In this document: in pieces, positions 15,672 through 22,875 of the stretch
Layout: every line of letters starts with the position of its first letter
Numbering within the stretch: the stretch's first letter is position 1
Notes under the pieces: generated by a model
What the model saw: only the letters and a program-made list of their open reading frames with translations
Databases searched by the model: none
Told to the model about the DNA's origin: nothing
Assembly (NCBI GenBank): GCA_964609515.1
Contig: CAZSTZ010000006.1
Location: 7,559 to 71,558, forward strand
Direction: 5' to 3'
Length of the DNA: 64,000 bases
Source: CALKCV01 sp964609515
GTDB lineage: Bacteria > Cyanobacteriota > Cyanobacteriia > Cyanobacteriales > Microcoleaceae
Translations under genes and position numbers: made by a program

Positions 15672-16703
15672 CTAGTTTTGAGGATTCCAATTGGCCCAAT
15701 CTTGAGGCTTTAAGAAAGTTTCATATAACTGAGCCTCGGGTGTATTGGGTTCTGGCTGATAGCAATATTCCCAGCGGACCAAAGGTGGTAAGGACATCAG
15801 AATAGATTCCGTGCGCCCGTTAGTTTGGAGGCCAAACACAGTGCCCCGATCGTAAACCAGGTTAAATTCGACGTAACGACCGCGACGGTATAACTGGAAT
15901 TGACGCTCGCGATCGCCATATTCTATAGAGCGTCGTTTTTCAGCGATGGGCAAATAAGATGGTAAAAAGGCGTGGCCGCATTCAATGACAAAAGCAAACA
16001 TGGTTTCCCAGTCCATTGCTTCCAGGTTGCCGAGCTGGTTGCTATAGGCAGCGGCGGGGCCTTGAGGTTCTGGACCTCGATATAATGGAGCTTGACCATC
16101 TTGATAATCAAAAAAGATGCCACCGACGCCCCGCGATTCTTGACGATGTTTCAGGTAGAAGTATTCATCGCACCAGAGCTTAAAGGCCGGATAAAATTCT
16201 GGGTGGTGGCGATCGCAAGCATCCTTTAATGTGTTATGGAAATGGGCCGCATCTTCGGCAAAGGGATAATAAGGTGTCAAATCTGCCCCGCCGCCGAACC
16301 ACCAGACCGGGCCAGCTTCAAAATAACGATAATTGAGGTGGACCGTAGGAATGTAAGGGTTGCGCGGGTGCAGAACCATTGAAGTGCCCGTAGCATAAAA
16401 ACCGTGACCTTCGGCTTCCGGTCGCTGGGCCAAAATGGTAGGAGGCAAACTTTCGCCCCAGACTTCTGAGAAGTTGACACCTCCTTGTTCAAAAACTCCT
16501 CCGTCGCAGATAACCCGAGTTCTGCCGCCGCCGCCGCCCGGGCGTTCCCAAGCATCTTCTTGGAACTTAGCAACACCGTCGAGTTCCTCCAGTCCTTGAC
16601 AAATTTCGTCTTGTATTGACATCACAAATTCCTTGGCCCGCTCTCGACCATCAGCGGGAGGAAGGTTGCTAGAAGTAGTTGTGGGTATTGTAGATACAGT
16701 CAT
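15672..16703 (-). CDS. hemF: Oxygen-dependent coproporphyrinogen III oxidase HemF
   Basis: HemF decarboxylates coproporphyrinogen III to protoporphyrinogen IX with O2 on the way to haem and chlorophyll. The 343-residue protein has a roughly 20-residue Ser/Thr-rich N-terminus, then family sequence: GGGRTRVICDGGVFEQGGVNFSEVWG, STVHLNYRYF-type strand (TVHLNYRYFEAGPVWWFGGGADLTPYY), GGIFFDYQ, RRGRYVEFNLVYDRGTVFGLQTNGRTESILMSLPP. Length and motifs are complete. It is divergent from mrp. Cyanobacteria usually pair it functionally with the anaerobic HemN, not seen here. Confidence 0.97.
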   Translation of the reverse strand: MTVSTIPTTTSSNLPPADGRERAKEFVMSIQDEICQGLEELDGVAKFQEDAWERPGGGGGRTRVICDGGVFEQGGVNFSEVWGESLPPTILAQRPEAEGHGFYATGTSMVLHPRNPYIPTVHLNYRYFEAGPVWWFGGGADLTPYYPFAEDAAHFHNTLKDACDRHHPEFYPAFKLWCDEYFYLKHRQESRGVGGIFFDYQDGQAPLYRGPEPQGPAAAYSNQLGNLEAMDWETMFAFVIECGHAFLPSYLPIAEKRRSIEYGDRERQFQLYRRGRYVEFNLVYDRGTVFGLQTNGRTESILMSLPPLVRWEYCYQPEPNTPEAQLYETFLKPQDWANWNPQN

Positions 16704-16955
16704 CTTGGTATTGACCTTGCTAGAGTGAATACTTGCTGTTCAAAAGCTAAGAGATCCTACCATGCCTGTAGAGTGTAATTTTTGGCTGTGGGTAACATGG
16801 TGCAATCCAAGATAAATTAATGCTCTGAAGGAGTAACTGGGGGCTAAGTTCCTATTTTTAAGAGTTAAAAATTACAGAATCTTTTAAGAAAGCAGTATTC
16901 TTGTAAACTAAGAATAAATATCTAGTCCCAGTTCCAGGCGTTTACTGAAAAACTC

Positions 16956-18026
16956 ATGTCCAATAGTCTCGATACCGCTTCAGTTTTAGAAGTATTGCGG
17001 CCAGTTGAAGATCCCGAACTTCGCAAAAGTTTGGTGGAACTCAACATGATTCGCAATATCAAAATAGATGATGGCCAAGTCAGTTTGACTTTAGTTTTAA
17101 CTACTCCTGCTTGTCCTCTGCGAGAATTTATTGTCGAGGATTGTCAAAAGGCCGTTAAGCAATTACCAGGGGTTAAAGAAGTCCTGGTGGATGTGACGGC
17201 GGAAACGCCACAACAAAAAGGACTGCCCGATCGCCAAGGCATTGAGGGTGTCAAAAATATTGTGGCCATTTCTAGCGGCAAAGGAGGGGTTGGTAAAAGT
17301 ACCGTTGCTGTTAACGTGGCCGTATCACTGGCCCAAATGGGTGCTAAAGTTGGACTGCTAGATGCGGATATTTATGGCCCGAACGACCCGACCATGTTAG
17401 GACTGGCAGATACTAAAGTAATGGTGAAACAAGGCCCCCAAGGCGAGGTGTTGGAACCTGCCTTTAATCACGGGGTCAAATTAGTTTCAATGGCCTTTCT
17501 TCTTGACAAAGACCAACCTGTAGTTTGGCGCGGCCCTATGTTAAATGGGGTTATCAGACAATTTTTGTATCAAGTCAATTGGGGCGAGTTAGACTATTTG
17601 CTAGTGGATCTGCCTCCGGGAACGGGCGATGCCCAATTGACTTTAGCTCAGGCAGTACCGATGTCGGGGGTGGTAATTGTTACTACTCCGCAAACTGTGG
17701 CTTTACTAGACTCTCGCAAGGGTTTAAAAATGTTCGAGCAGTTAGGGGTTTCTGTGTTGGGAATTGTGGAAAATATGAGTTATTTTATCCCTCCAGATCT
17801 GCCCGAGAAAAAATACGATCTTTTTGGTTCTGGTGGAGGTGAAAAGACCGCTGCGGAATTAGGAGTGTCTTTATTGGGTGGAGTGCCTTTGGAAATGCCT
17901 GTCCGAGAGGGGGGCGATGCAGGGGTGCCTATTGTAGTTAGCCATCCGGAGTCTGCTTCTGCTAAAGAGTTGAAGGCGATCGCTCAAAAGATTGCTGCTA
18001 AGGTCTCGGTGGCAGCTTTGTCATAA
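16956..18026 (+). CDS. mrp: Mrp/ApbC-type P-loop Fe-S carrier ATPase
   Basis: The 356-residue protein has an N-terminal MIP18/DUF59-like domain (about 7-85, EVLRPVEDPELRKSLVELNMI) and a MinD-like ATPase domain with the deviant Walker A SSGKGGVGKSTVAVN (about 106-120), LLDADIYGPNDPTML and DLPPGTGDAQLTL. Relatives carry and transfer Fe-S clusters. The CxxC pair that many Mrp/Nbp35 proteins have after 'NMS' is absent; the segment reads NMSYFIPPDLPEKKYDLFG. I recall the same in other cyanobacterial Mrp proteins. Cluster binding must therefore differ or involve another site. Confidence 0.94.
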   Translation: MSNSLDTASVLEVLRPVEDPELRKSLVELNMIRNIKIDDGQVSLTLVLTTPACPLREFIVEDCQKAVKQLPGVKEVLVDVTAETPQQKGLPDRQGIEGVKNIVAISSGKGGVGKSTVAVNVAVSLAQMGAKVGLLDADIYGPNDPTMLGLADTKVMVKQGPQGEVLEPAFNHGVKLVSMAFLLDKDQPVVWRGPMLNGVIRQFLYQVNWGELDYLLVDLPPGTGDAQLTLAQAVPMSGVVIVTTPQTVALLDSRKGLKMFEQLGVSVLGIVENMSYFIPPDLPEKKYDLFGSGGGEKTAAELGVSLLGGVPLEMPVREGGDAGVPIVVSHPESASAKELKAIAQKIAAKVSVAALS

Positions 18027-18069
18027 AACTTTGTGGCTCTTCGGTGTTTAGCTTGCGCTCATCATTGAT

Positions 18070-18228
18070 GCGCGGGAACGGGGAACGGGGAACGGGGAAC
18101 GGATTTGGGATTTTTTTCTTACTAACTAGCACATCTAGTTATTAAAAAAAAGTAGTTTAATGGTGTTTGCGTCAATTTTAAATTTGTTCTTCCCCGTTCC
18201 CTGTTCCCTGTTAAGAGTTCCCGCTCAT
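18070..18228. repeat. GGGAACGGGG tandem repeat with inverted partner
   Basis: Four to five copies of a GGAACGGGG-like unit (about 18072-18103) are followed about 85 bp later by the inverse CCCCGTTCCCTGTTCCCTGTT (about 18190-18212). The arms could form a long hairpin in the mrp-ndhS gap. Related 'gggaacggggaa' and 'attccccattccc' repeats recur near 60650-60680 and 61876-61905. Confidence 0.6.
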
Positions 18229-18321
18229 CGTAAAATTACCATTTTAGCAAACCTTCGTACCGAAGACCCAACTTTGTCAGAAAATACAATAGTAATAAAC
18301 AACAAAGAAATTTAAGTTACC

Positions 18322-18516
18322 ATGATTTTACCAGGTGTAGCAGTTAAAGTTAAAAATGCTGGGGATATTTACTACGGCTTTCAAGGTCAAGTTCAACGAA
18401 TAGGAGATGGGAAAGCAGCGGTATTATTTGAAGGAGGAAACTGGGATAAATTGGTGACGTTCCGACTTTCGGAGTTGGAAGAAGTAGATGCTACGGCAGG
18501 TCGCCAAAAGAAATAA
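18322..18516 (+). CDS. ndhS: NAD(P)H-quinone oxidoreductase subunit S (NdhS)
   Basis: NdhS is the small ferredoxin-binding subunit of the photosynthetic NDH-1 complex on thylakoids, important for cyclic electron flow. The 64-residue protein reads MILPGVAVKVKNAGDIYYGF, then GQVQRIGDGKAAVLFEGGNWDKLVTFRLSEL, an SH3-like beta barrel typical of NdhS/CRR31. The C-terminus is short and Lys-rich. An 8-bp target duplication of a MITE-like element overlaps its stop codon (AAATAATG, 18511-18518), so the element inserted exactly at the 3' end without damaging the frame. Confidence 0.88.
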   Translation: MILPGVAVKVKNAGDIYYGFQGQVQRIGDGKAAVLFEGGNWDKLVTFRLSELEEVDATAGRQKK

Positions 18517-18518
18517 TG

Positions 18519-18671
18519 GGGAGCATCCCATAGAAAGCAAAAATATTTTTTTCGATCTCATACCTCGAACCTCAAAGATCTCCTACCTCCCGCTTAAGGA
18601 GGTCCTCTGACCTCTGACCGAGGACCATTAGCGTTCAATTTTTGGGTTTTTACTTGCATTGAGATGCTCCC
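18519..18671. mobile_element. MITE-like element with perfect 8-bp target duplication, copy A
   Basis: The 153-bp element has ends GGGAGCATCCCA and TGAGATGCTCCC and is flanked by perfect direct repeats AAATAATG (18511-18518 and 18672-18679). It is nearly identical to 49784-49935. The interior has ACCTCC/GGAGGT and GACCTC/GAGGACC palindromes and no open frame of note. The mobilising transposase is not in this window. Confidence 0.8.
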
Positions 18672-18679
18672 AAATAATG

Positions 18680-18785
18680 TGCATCTCAATTTTCAAGCCC
18701 ACCAATAATTGGACGTTTTTTGTCAGTTGTTAGTTGTTAGTTGTTAGTTGCAATTTGGAAGTTTTTGCAAATGTTAGATGCTCCC
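18680..18785. mobile_element. Degenerate MITE-like element next to copy A
   Basis: It starts TGCATCTCAATTTTCAAG and ends TTTGCAAATGTTAGATGCTCCC, partial versions of the shared ends. It contains a TTAGTTG heptamer array (about 18724-18750). Copy A appears to have inserted against its left end. No own target duplication is visible. Confidence 0.45.
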
Positions 18786-18836
18786 TTATTGATTAACAAT
18801 TAACAATTAACAATTATTAAAAAAAGGATTCAGAGA

Positions 18837-19505
18837 ATGCGCCTTCCTTTACCTCAATTTCCGACTTCTGCTCGGGAACCGGATAAAATAGCGGAAGTAA
18901 TTGAAACGGCAACTACAGAATTTCTGGCTCAATGTTTGGAACCAGAAGAACTAAATTTTCCAGCGATGCCACCTTTTGGAAGCTGGGTGAAAGCGATGGA
19001 TGAAGTGTCGGGTAATCAAGTCTATGGAGTGATTTATTACGCGACGACAATGCCAATTGATTCAGTTCATAGAGCGCGAGCTTTGGGGATGTCGCTACCG
19101 GAATTAAGGGAGCAACAACCTCAAATTTTTGCCATGTTAAAAACTGAATTTAGGGCGGCGATCGTGGGTTTTACATCCAAACAAGAAGGTTTAAACGGTT
19201 CGACGGCAGAAAAAGAAACTATTTGTCAATATATTCCTCCTCGCCCTCCCCAAATTCATCAATCGGTTTATTTATGTAAAGCAGAAGAGGTGGTAAATTT
19301 TAGCGAGAAGTTAGATTTTCTCAGGACGCTATTAGAAGTAAAAAATGCTCCGGTAGATTCTTTAGTGGCGACGGCGATTAGAGAGATTTATCAGAAGAGA
19401 AAATACGATCGCTCTTGGTTAGTGCGGGCAGGAAGAAATCTGAGCGTGTTACTGAAAGACGATTACGATCGCTTAAGAATAATTTTGGGGCAAATTAGTA
19501 ATTAG
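18837..19505 (+). CDS. Conserved cyanobacterial protein, HAS-barrel-like
   Basis: This 222-residue protein is not confidently named. The N-terminal half (FGSWVKAMDEVSGNQVYGVIYYATTMPIDSVHRARALGM) resembles the HAS-barrel found at the N-terminus of HerA-type ATPases, where it aids subunit assembly. The C-terminal half is helical and charged (EKLDFLRTLLEVKNAPVDSLVATAIREIYQKRKYDRSWLVRAGRNLSVLLKDDYDRL). No ATPase domain is fused or adjacent. The ATG follows AAGGA by eight bases. It is expected to be cytosolic; no signal or membrane segment is seen. It lies upstream of rpsB. Confidence 0.55.
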   Translation: MRLPLPQFPTSAREPDKIAEVIETATTEFLAQCLEPEELNFPAMPPFGSWVKAMDEVSGNQVYGVIYYATTMPIDSVHRARALGMSLPELREQQPQIFAMLKTEFRAAIVGFTSKQEGLNGSTAEKETICQYIPPRPPQIHQSVYLCKAEEVVNFSEKLDFLRTLLEVKNAPVDSLVATAIREIYQKRKYDRSWLVRAGRNLSVLLKDDYDRLRIILGQISN

Positions 19506-19562
19506 TAGGCAAGAGGCATGGCTGCAAGAGGCAAGAGGGAGTATTTTGTTTGAAAATTGAGT

Positions 19563-19590
19563 TTGATTTTAGAGTTGTTTGTGGTAAAGT
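19563..19590 (+). promoter_or_regulatory. Candidate promoter for rpsB-tsf
   Basis: TTGATT (19563-19568), a 16-base spacer and TAAAGT (19585-19590) lie about 110 bases upstream of the rpsB start. The remaining leader is long enough for an autoregulatory structure, but none was proven by eye. Confidence 0.3.
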
Positions 19591-19702
19591 GGAAGAGTTG
19601 TCTAAATTCGCACATCTAGGACTTCGGGTGTTTTGAGGGTGAAGACCTTAAAATCTTAGAGCCTGGATGGAGGATAAACCCGAATCAGGAGATAAAAAAC
19701 TT

Positions 19703-20503
19703 ATGCCAGTTGTCAGTTTGGCTCAACTTTTAGAGTCTGGCGTCCACTTCGGACATCAAACCCGTCGGTGGAATCCAAAAATGGCTCCCTATATTTATAC
19801 GGAGCGCAATGGCGTTCATATCATAGATTTAGTTCAGACTGCCCAGCTGATAAAGGATGCCTACGATTACATGAGGACGGTTTCCGAACAGGGAAAAAAA
19901 GTTCTTTTCGTTGGCACGAAGCGTCAAGCGGCTGGTATCATCGCTACTGAAGCTCAAAGGTGCGGATCGTATTACGTTAACCAAAGGTGGTTGGGCGGAA
20001 TGCTGACAAACTGGACCACCATTAAAACCCGGGTGGATCGACTCAAAGAGTTAGAGCGTTTGCAAGAAACGGGTTCTCTAGCTTTGCGGCCGAAAAAAGA
20101 AGGGGCCGTTCTGAGGCGAGAATTGGCCAAGCTCCAGAAATATCTGGGGGGCATTAAAAATATGCGTCGCATACCAGATGTCGTGGTGCTGGTGGATCAG
20201 CGACGAGAATATAATGCGGTTCTCGAATGTCAAAAATTGGGAATTCCCATAGTGTCGCTATTAGATACAAACTGCGATCCTTCTCAAGTAGATGTTCCGA
20301 TCCCGGCTAATGATGATGCTATTCGGTCAATTAAACTAATTTTAGGGAAATTGGCAGATGCTATCTATGAAGGTCGTCACGGTGAAGTACCAGATTCGGA
20401 GCTAGTCGACGAAGAATACAACGACGAAGACTATGAAGATTACGAAGGTACTGAAGACGAATTCGAAGAAGACGAGAGGGAGGAAGATGATTCCGAGGAG
20501 TAG
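19703..20503 (+). CDS. rpsB: 30S ribosomal protein S2
   Basis: S2 is a late-assembling small-subunit protein. I set the start at the ATG at 19703 (MPVVSLAQLLESGVHFGHQTRRWNPKM), with AGGAG at 19687-19691, rather than the in-frame ATG 12 codons earlier. The 266-residue product is complete (KVLFVGTKRQAA, GGMLTNWTTI, PDVVVLVDQRREYNAVLECQ, VDVPIPANDDAIRSI). It ends in a strongly acidic tail of about 40 residues rich in Asp/Glu/Tyr, seen in cyanobacterial S2 proteins. tsf follows 166 bp downstream across a structured spacer. Confidence 0.97.
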   Translation: MPVVSLAQLLESGVHFGHQTRRWNPKMAPYIYTERNGVHIIDLVQTAQLIKDAYDYMRTVSEQGKKVLFVGTKRQAAGIIATEAQRCGSYYVNQRWLGGMLTNWTTIKTRVDRLKELERLQETGSLALRPKKEGAVLRRELAKLQKYLGGIKNMRRIPDVVVLVDQRREYNAVLECQKLGIPIVSLLDTNCDPSQVDVPIPANDDAIRSIKLILGKLADAIYEGRHGEVPDSELVDEEYNDEDYEDYEGTEDEFEEDEREEDDSEE

Positions 20504-20524
20504 TCAAAATCGAGTTAATTAAGC

Positions 20525-20600
20525 ATAAGTAAGGAAGGTGGTTTGAGTCAGATTTAGGCAGAGATGATGCTAAATTTGCCTATTAACCCACCTTACTTAT
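20525..20600 (+). promoter_or_regulatory. Two-stem structured spacer between rpsB and tsf
   Basis: ATAAGTAAGGAAGGTGG (20525-20541) can pair with CCACCTTACTTAT (20588-20600), enclosing a second hairpin ATTTAG (20552-20557)/CTAAAT (20570-20575). There is no T-run after it, so an attenuator, processing site or translational control element for tsf is more likely than a terminator. Confidence 0.45.
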
Positions 20601-20669
20601 AACCCTAATAAATGACAGAAGCCAACTAATTGTTGTGTATTATTAAAAGCAAAAAGGAATTTAGGAAAG

Positions 20670-21329
20670 ATGGCGGAAATACAGGCAAAAACTGTGAAAG
20701 AACTGCGCGAAAAAACAGGTGCGGGGATGATGGATTGTAAAAAAGCTCTGAAAGAAAATGAGGGAGATCTGGAAAAAGCGGCAGAGTGGCTGCGGAAAAA
20801 GAATATGATTTCTAGTGGCAAACTAGAAAATAAAGTAGCAGCAGAAGGGCTAGTGGATAGCTACATTCACACTGGAGGTAGAATTGGTGTTTTGGTAGAG
20901 GTGAATTGCCAAACAGATTTTGTGGCTCGCAATGACAGTTTCAAAGAGCTAGTGCGCAATATTGCGATGCAAATAGCTGCTTGTCCCCAGGTAGAATATG
21001 TGAAAGTAGAGGAGATTCCGGCAGATTTTATTGAGAAAGAAAAGTCAATAGAAATGGGCAGAGAAGATCTGGCTAGTAAACCAGAAAATATAAGGGAAAA
21101 AATCGTTCAAGGACGGATAGAAAAACGCTTGAAAGAGCTTTGTTTGATGGATCAACCTTATATTCGCGACCAGAATAAGATTGTGGGCGAGTTGGTGAAG
21201 GAAGCTATGGCTCAGTTAGGAGAAAAAGTTGAGGTTCGCCGCTTTGTCAGGTTTGTTTTGGGTGAAGGTATTGAGAAGGAAGACACTAATTTTGCTGATG
21301 AAGTGGCGGCGCAAATGGGAGAAACATAA
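20670..21329 (+). CDS. tsf: Translation elongation factor Ts
   Basis: EF-Ts exchanges GDP for GTP on EF-Tu. The 219-residue length is the short form usual in cyanobacteria. The N-terminal UBA-like segment (VKELREKTGAGMMDCKKALKENEGDLEKAAEWLRKK) and the core (AAEGLVDSYIHTGGRIGVLVEVNCQTDFVARND, and DQPYIRD) are intact. The coupled rpsB-tsf order is conserved in bacteria. The ATG has AGGAAAG-like Shine-Dalgarno close upstream. No PSRP-7-type S1 fusion, as found in plastids, is present. Confidence 0.97.
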   Translation: MAEIQAKTVKELREKTGAGMMDCKKALKENEGDLEKAAEWLRKKNMISSGKLENKVAAEGLVDSYIHTGGRIGVLVEVNCQTDFVARNDSFKELVRNIAMQIAACPQVEYVKVEEIPADFIEKEKSIEMGREDLASKPENIREKIVQGRIEKRLKELCLMDQPYIRDQNKIVGELVKEAMAQLGEKVEVRRFVRFVLGEGIEKEDTNFADEVAAQMGET

Positions 21330-21780
21330 TAGAGCTGAAGGGAAGCAAAAGGTTAACGCTTTTTGCTAATTGTTAATTGCTAATTGCTAATTGCGTGCCT
21401 TAGACGCTCGATTAGCAATTAGGGATTAGTCATTAGCCAAATATTAAGTAATATTAAGTCGCAATAAATAACCATAATAAAACGAAGAGGGCAATGCAAT
21501 TAAGGCCAAGGGTTCCACGCAACTCAATTGTTAATTATAGCATTTCCCGTATCGCTGAGGTACAAGAAAAAAACGCTTTTTGGTAATAGGGAACGCGGTA
21601 ATGGGTAATAGGAATGCCATTCTTTACAAGAAAAAAATACCATTCTTTATTTGGGCTGCAGATTCGATTTACCCATTACCCATTACCCATTACCTCAATA
21701 AAAAATGTACCCTTTCCTTCTGGGGAAACGCTATATTAATTGTTAATTGTTAATTGATATAAGATGGGGCAGAGTAAGAT
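21330..21780. other. Repeat-rich gap between tsf and the recG-adjacent gene
   Basis: No gene is supported. The gap holds TTGCTAA/TTAGCAA heptamers (about 21365-21425), a GGTAATAGGGAACGCGGTAATGGG segment (about 21581-21610) inverted by TTACCCATTACCCATTACC (about 21670-21694), a repeated 'ccattcttta' motif, and more AATTGTT units (about 21737-21757). Confidence 0.6.
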
Positions 21781-22761
21781 ATGGCAGGAGCAATAGAGAA
21801 AATAGAAAAGGAACTAGGGGGAATAAGAGAAGCGCTCGGCGATTTGGGAAAAGAATTTAATGTAACTTACGAAAATTATCTAACTGCCTTGGGAGAAGCG
21901 GTGGGCCAGCAACTAATCCTTGCTAGCTACCATCTATGCACTCAAAAAGAGCCCGAACGGTTTCTGAAATTATCGTTTTCAAGCCGACAAAAAATGCAGC
22001 AAGAAATGCGAGCTTTAACGAAAAAAACGACGGAAAAGCTCCAAGAATTATTGAAGCAAGAAAGAGAAAAAAAACAATCGACAGGGGGATTATTATCGAT
22101 TCTGAATTTAACAAAAGAAGGGGAGCCAAATATAAATTTGGCAACCAAGAAAACTGAGGCACAAACAAACAGCATCAATATCGATCCATCTCAGTTGTTT
22201 GCTGCCAAGCTAAATTATCCTTTGCCTTCAGGGCTTCAGGGGGAAATAAAAGCAGAAGAAGCTCGGGAAGAAGAACCAGAAGAAGAAGAAGAAAAAGTAG
22301 AGAAGACAATTGAGAGTCCAGAAGATTTAGCAAGTTGGCAGCATAAAATAGAAAGCTCGATACCTAAAATTCTGAAAAATTTATCTCAAAATAGTAATAT
22401 TTTATTGCAAAAAGCAGGTATTTTACCTAAGAAACTACCTCCTCAAGTTTTAGAAGCAGCATCCCAAATAGAATCGAACGATGCCCCTGTAACGGGCACC
22501 CCGAATTTATTAAACTTATTAATTGAAACTGAAGAAGGAGAATCAGAGGAGAAAAGTGCGGAAGTTACGAAAGTAACAGCTATTCATCTGCGATTATCGG
22601 AGATTGAATTTGCCGATGCTAGATTAACAGCGTGGCGCAAGGAAATTCGTAAACTTTCAGAAAGGTTAAAGCAGTTGCAACGGGCGTATAAGAAAAAGCA
22701 GCGCGAACTAGCTGTAATTGAAGCTGAATCTGCTTGGCGGGCAAGTTGGTACGATGAATAG
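21781..22761 (+). CDS. Uncharacterised acidic coiled-coil protein upstream of recG
   Basis: I do not recognise this 326-residue protein. It begins with a helical domain (about 1-100, IEKIEKELGGIREALGDLGKEFNVTYENYLTALGEAVGQQLILASYHLCTQ) and has a charged low-complexity middle with a Glu-rich run near 160-175. A C-terminal coiled coil follows (about 262-315, RLSEIEFADARLTAWRKEIRKLSERLKQLQRAYKKKQRELAVIEAESAWRASW). There is no signal peptide or membrane segment. It is co-directional with recG, 115 bp upstream, so a link to replication or repair is conceivable but unsupported beyond position. Confidence 0.7.
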   Translation: MAGAIEKIEKELGGIREALGDLGKEFNVTYENYLTALGEAVGQQLILASYHLCTQKEPERFLKLSFSSRQKMQQEMRALTKKTTEKLQELLKQEREKKQSTGGLLSILNLTKEGEPNINLATKKTEAQTNSINIDPSQLFAAKLNYPLPSGLQGEIKAEEAREEEPEEEEEKVEKTIESPEDLASWQHKIESSIPKILKNLSQNSNILLQKAGILPKKLPPQVLEAASQIESNDAPVTGTPNLLNLLIETEEGESEEKSAEVTKVTAIHLRLSEIEFADARLTAWRKEIRKLSERLKQLQRAYKKKQRELAVIEAESAWRASWYDE

Positions 22762-22875
22762 AAGAAGCAGGCATGCAGGCATGCCTGCAAGAGGCAAAAG
22801 GAAGGCAACTACCCCTTAATTGTGCGTAGATACTTAATTGTTAATTGTTAATTATTAATTGTTAATTACTTAGCT

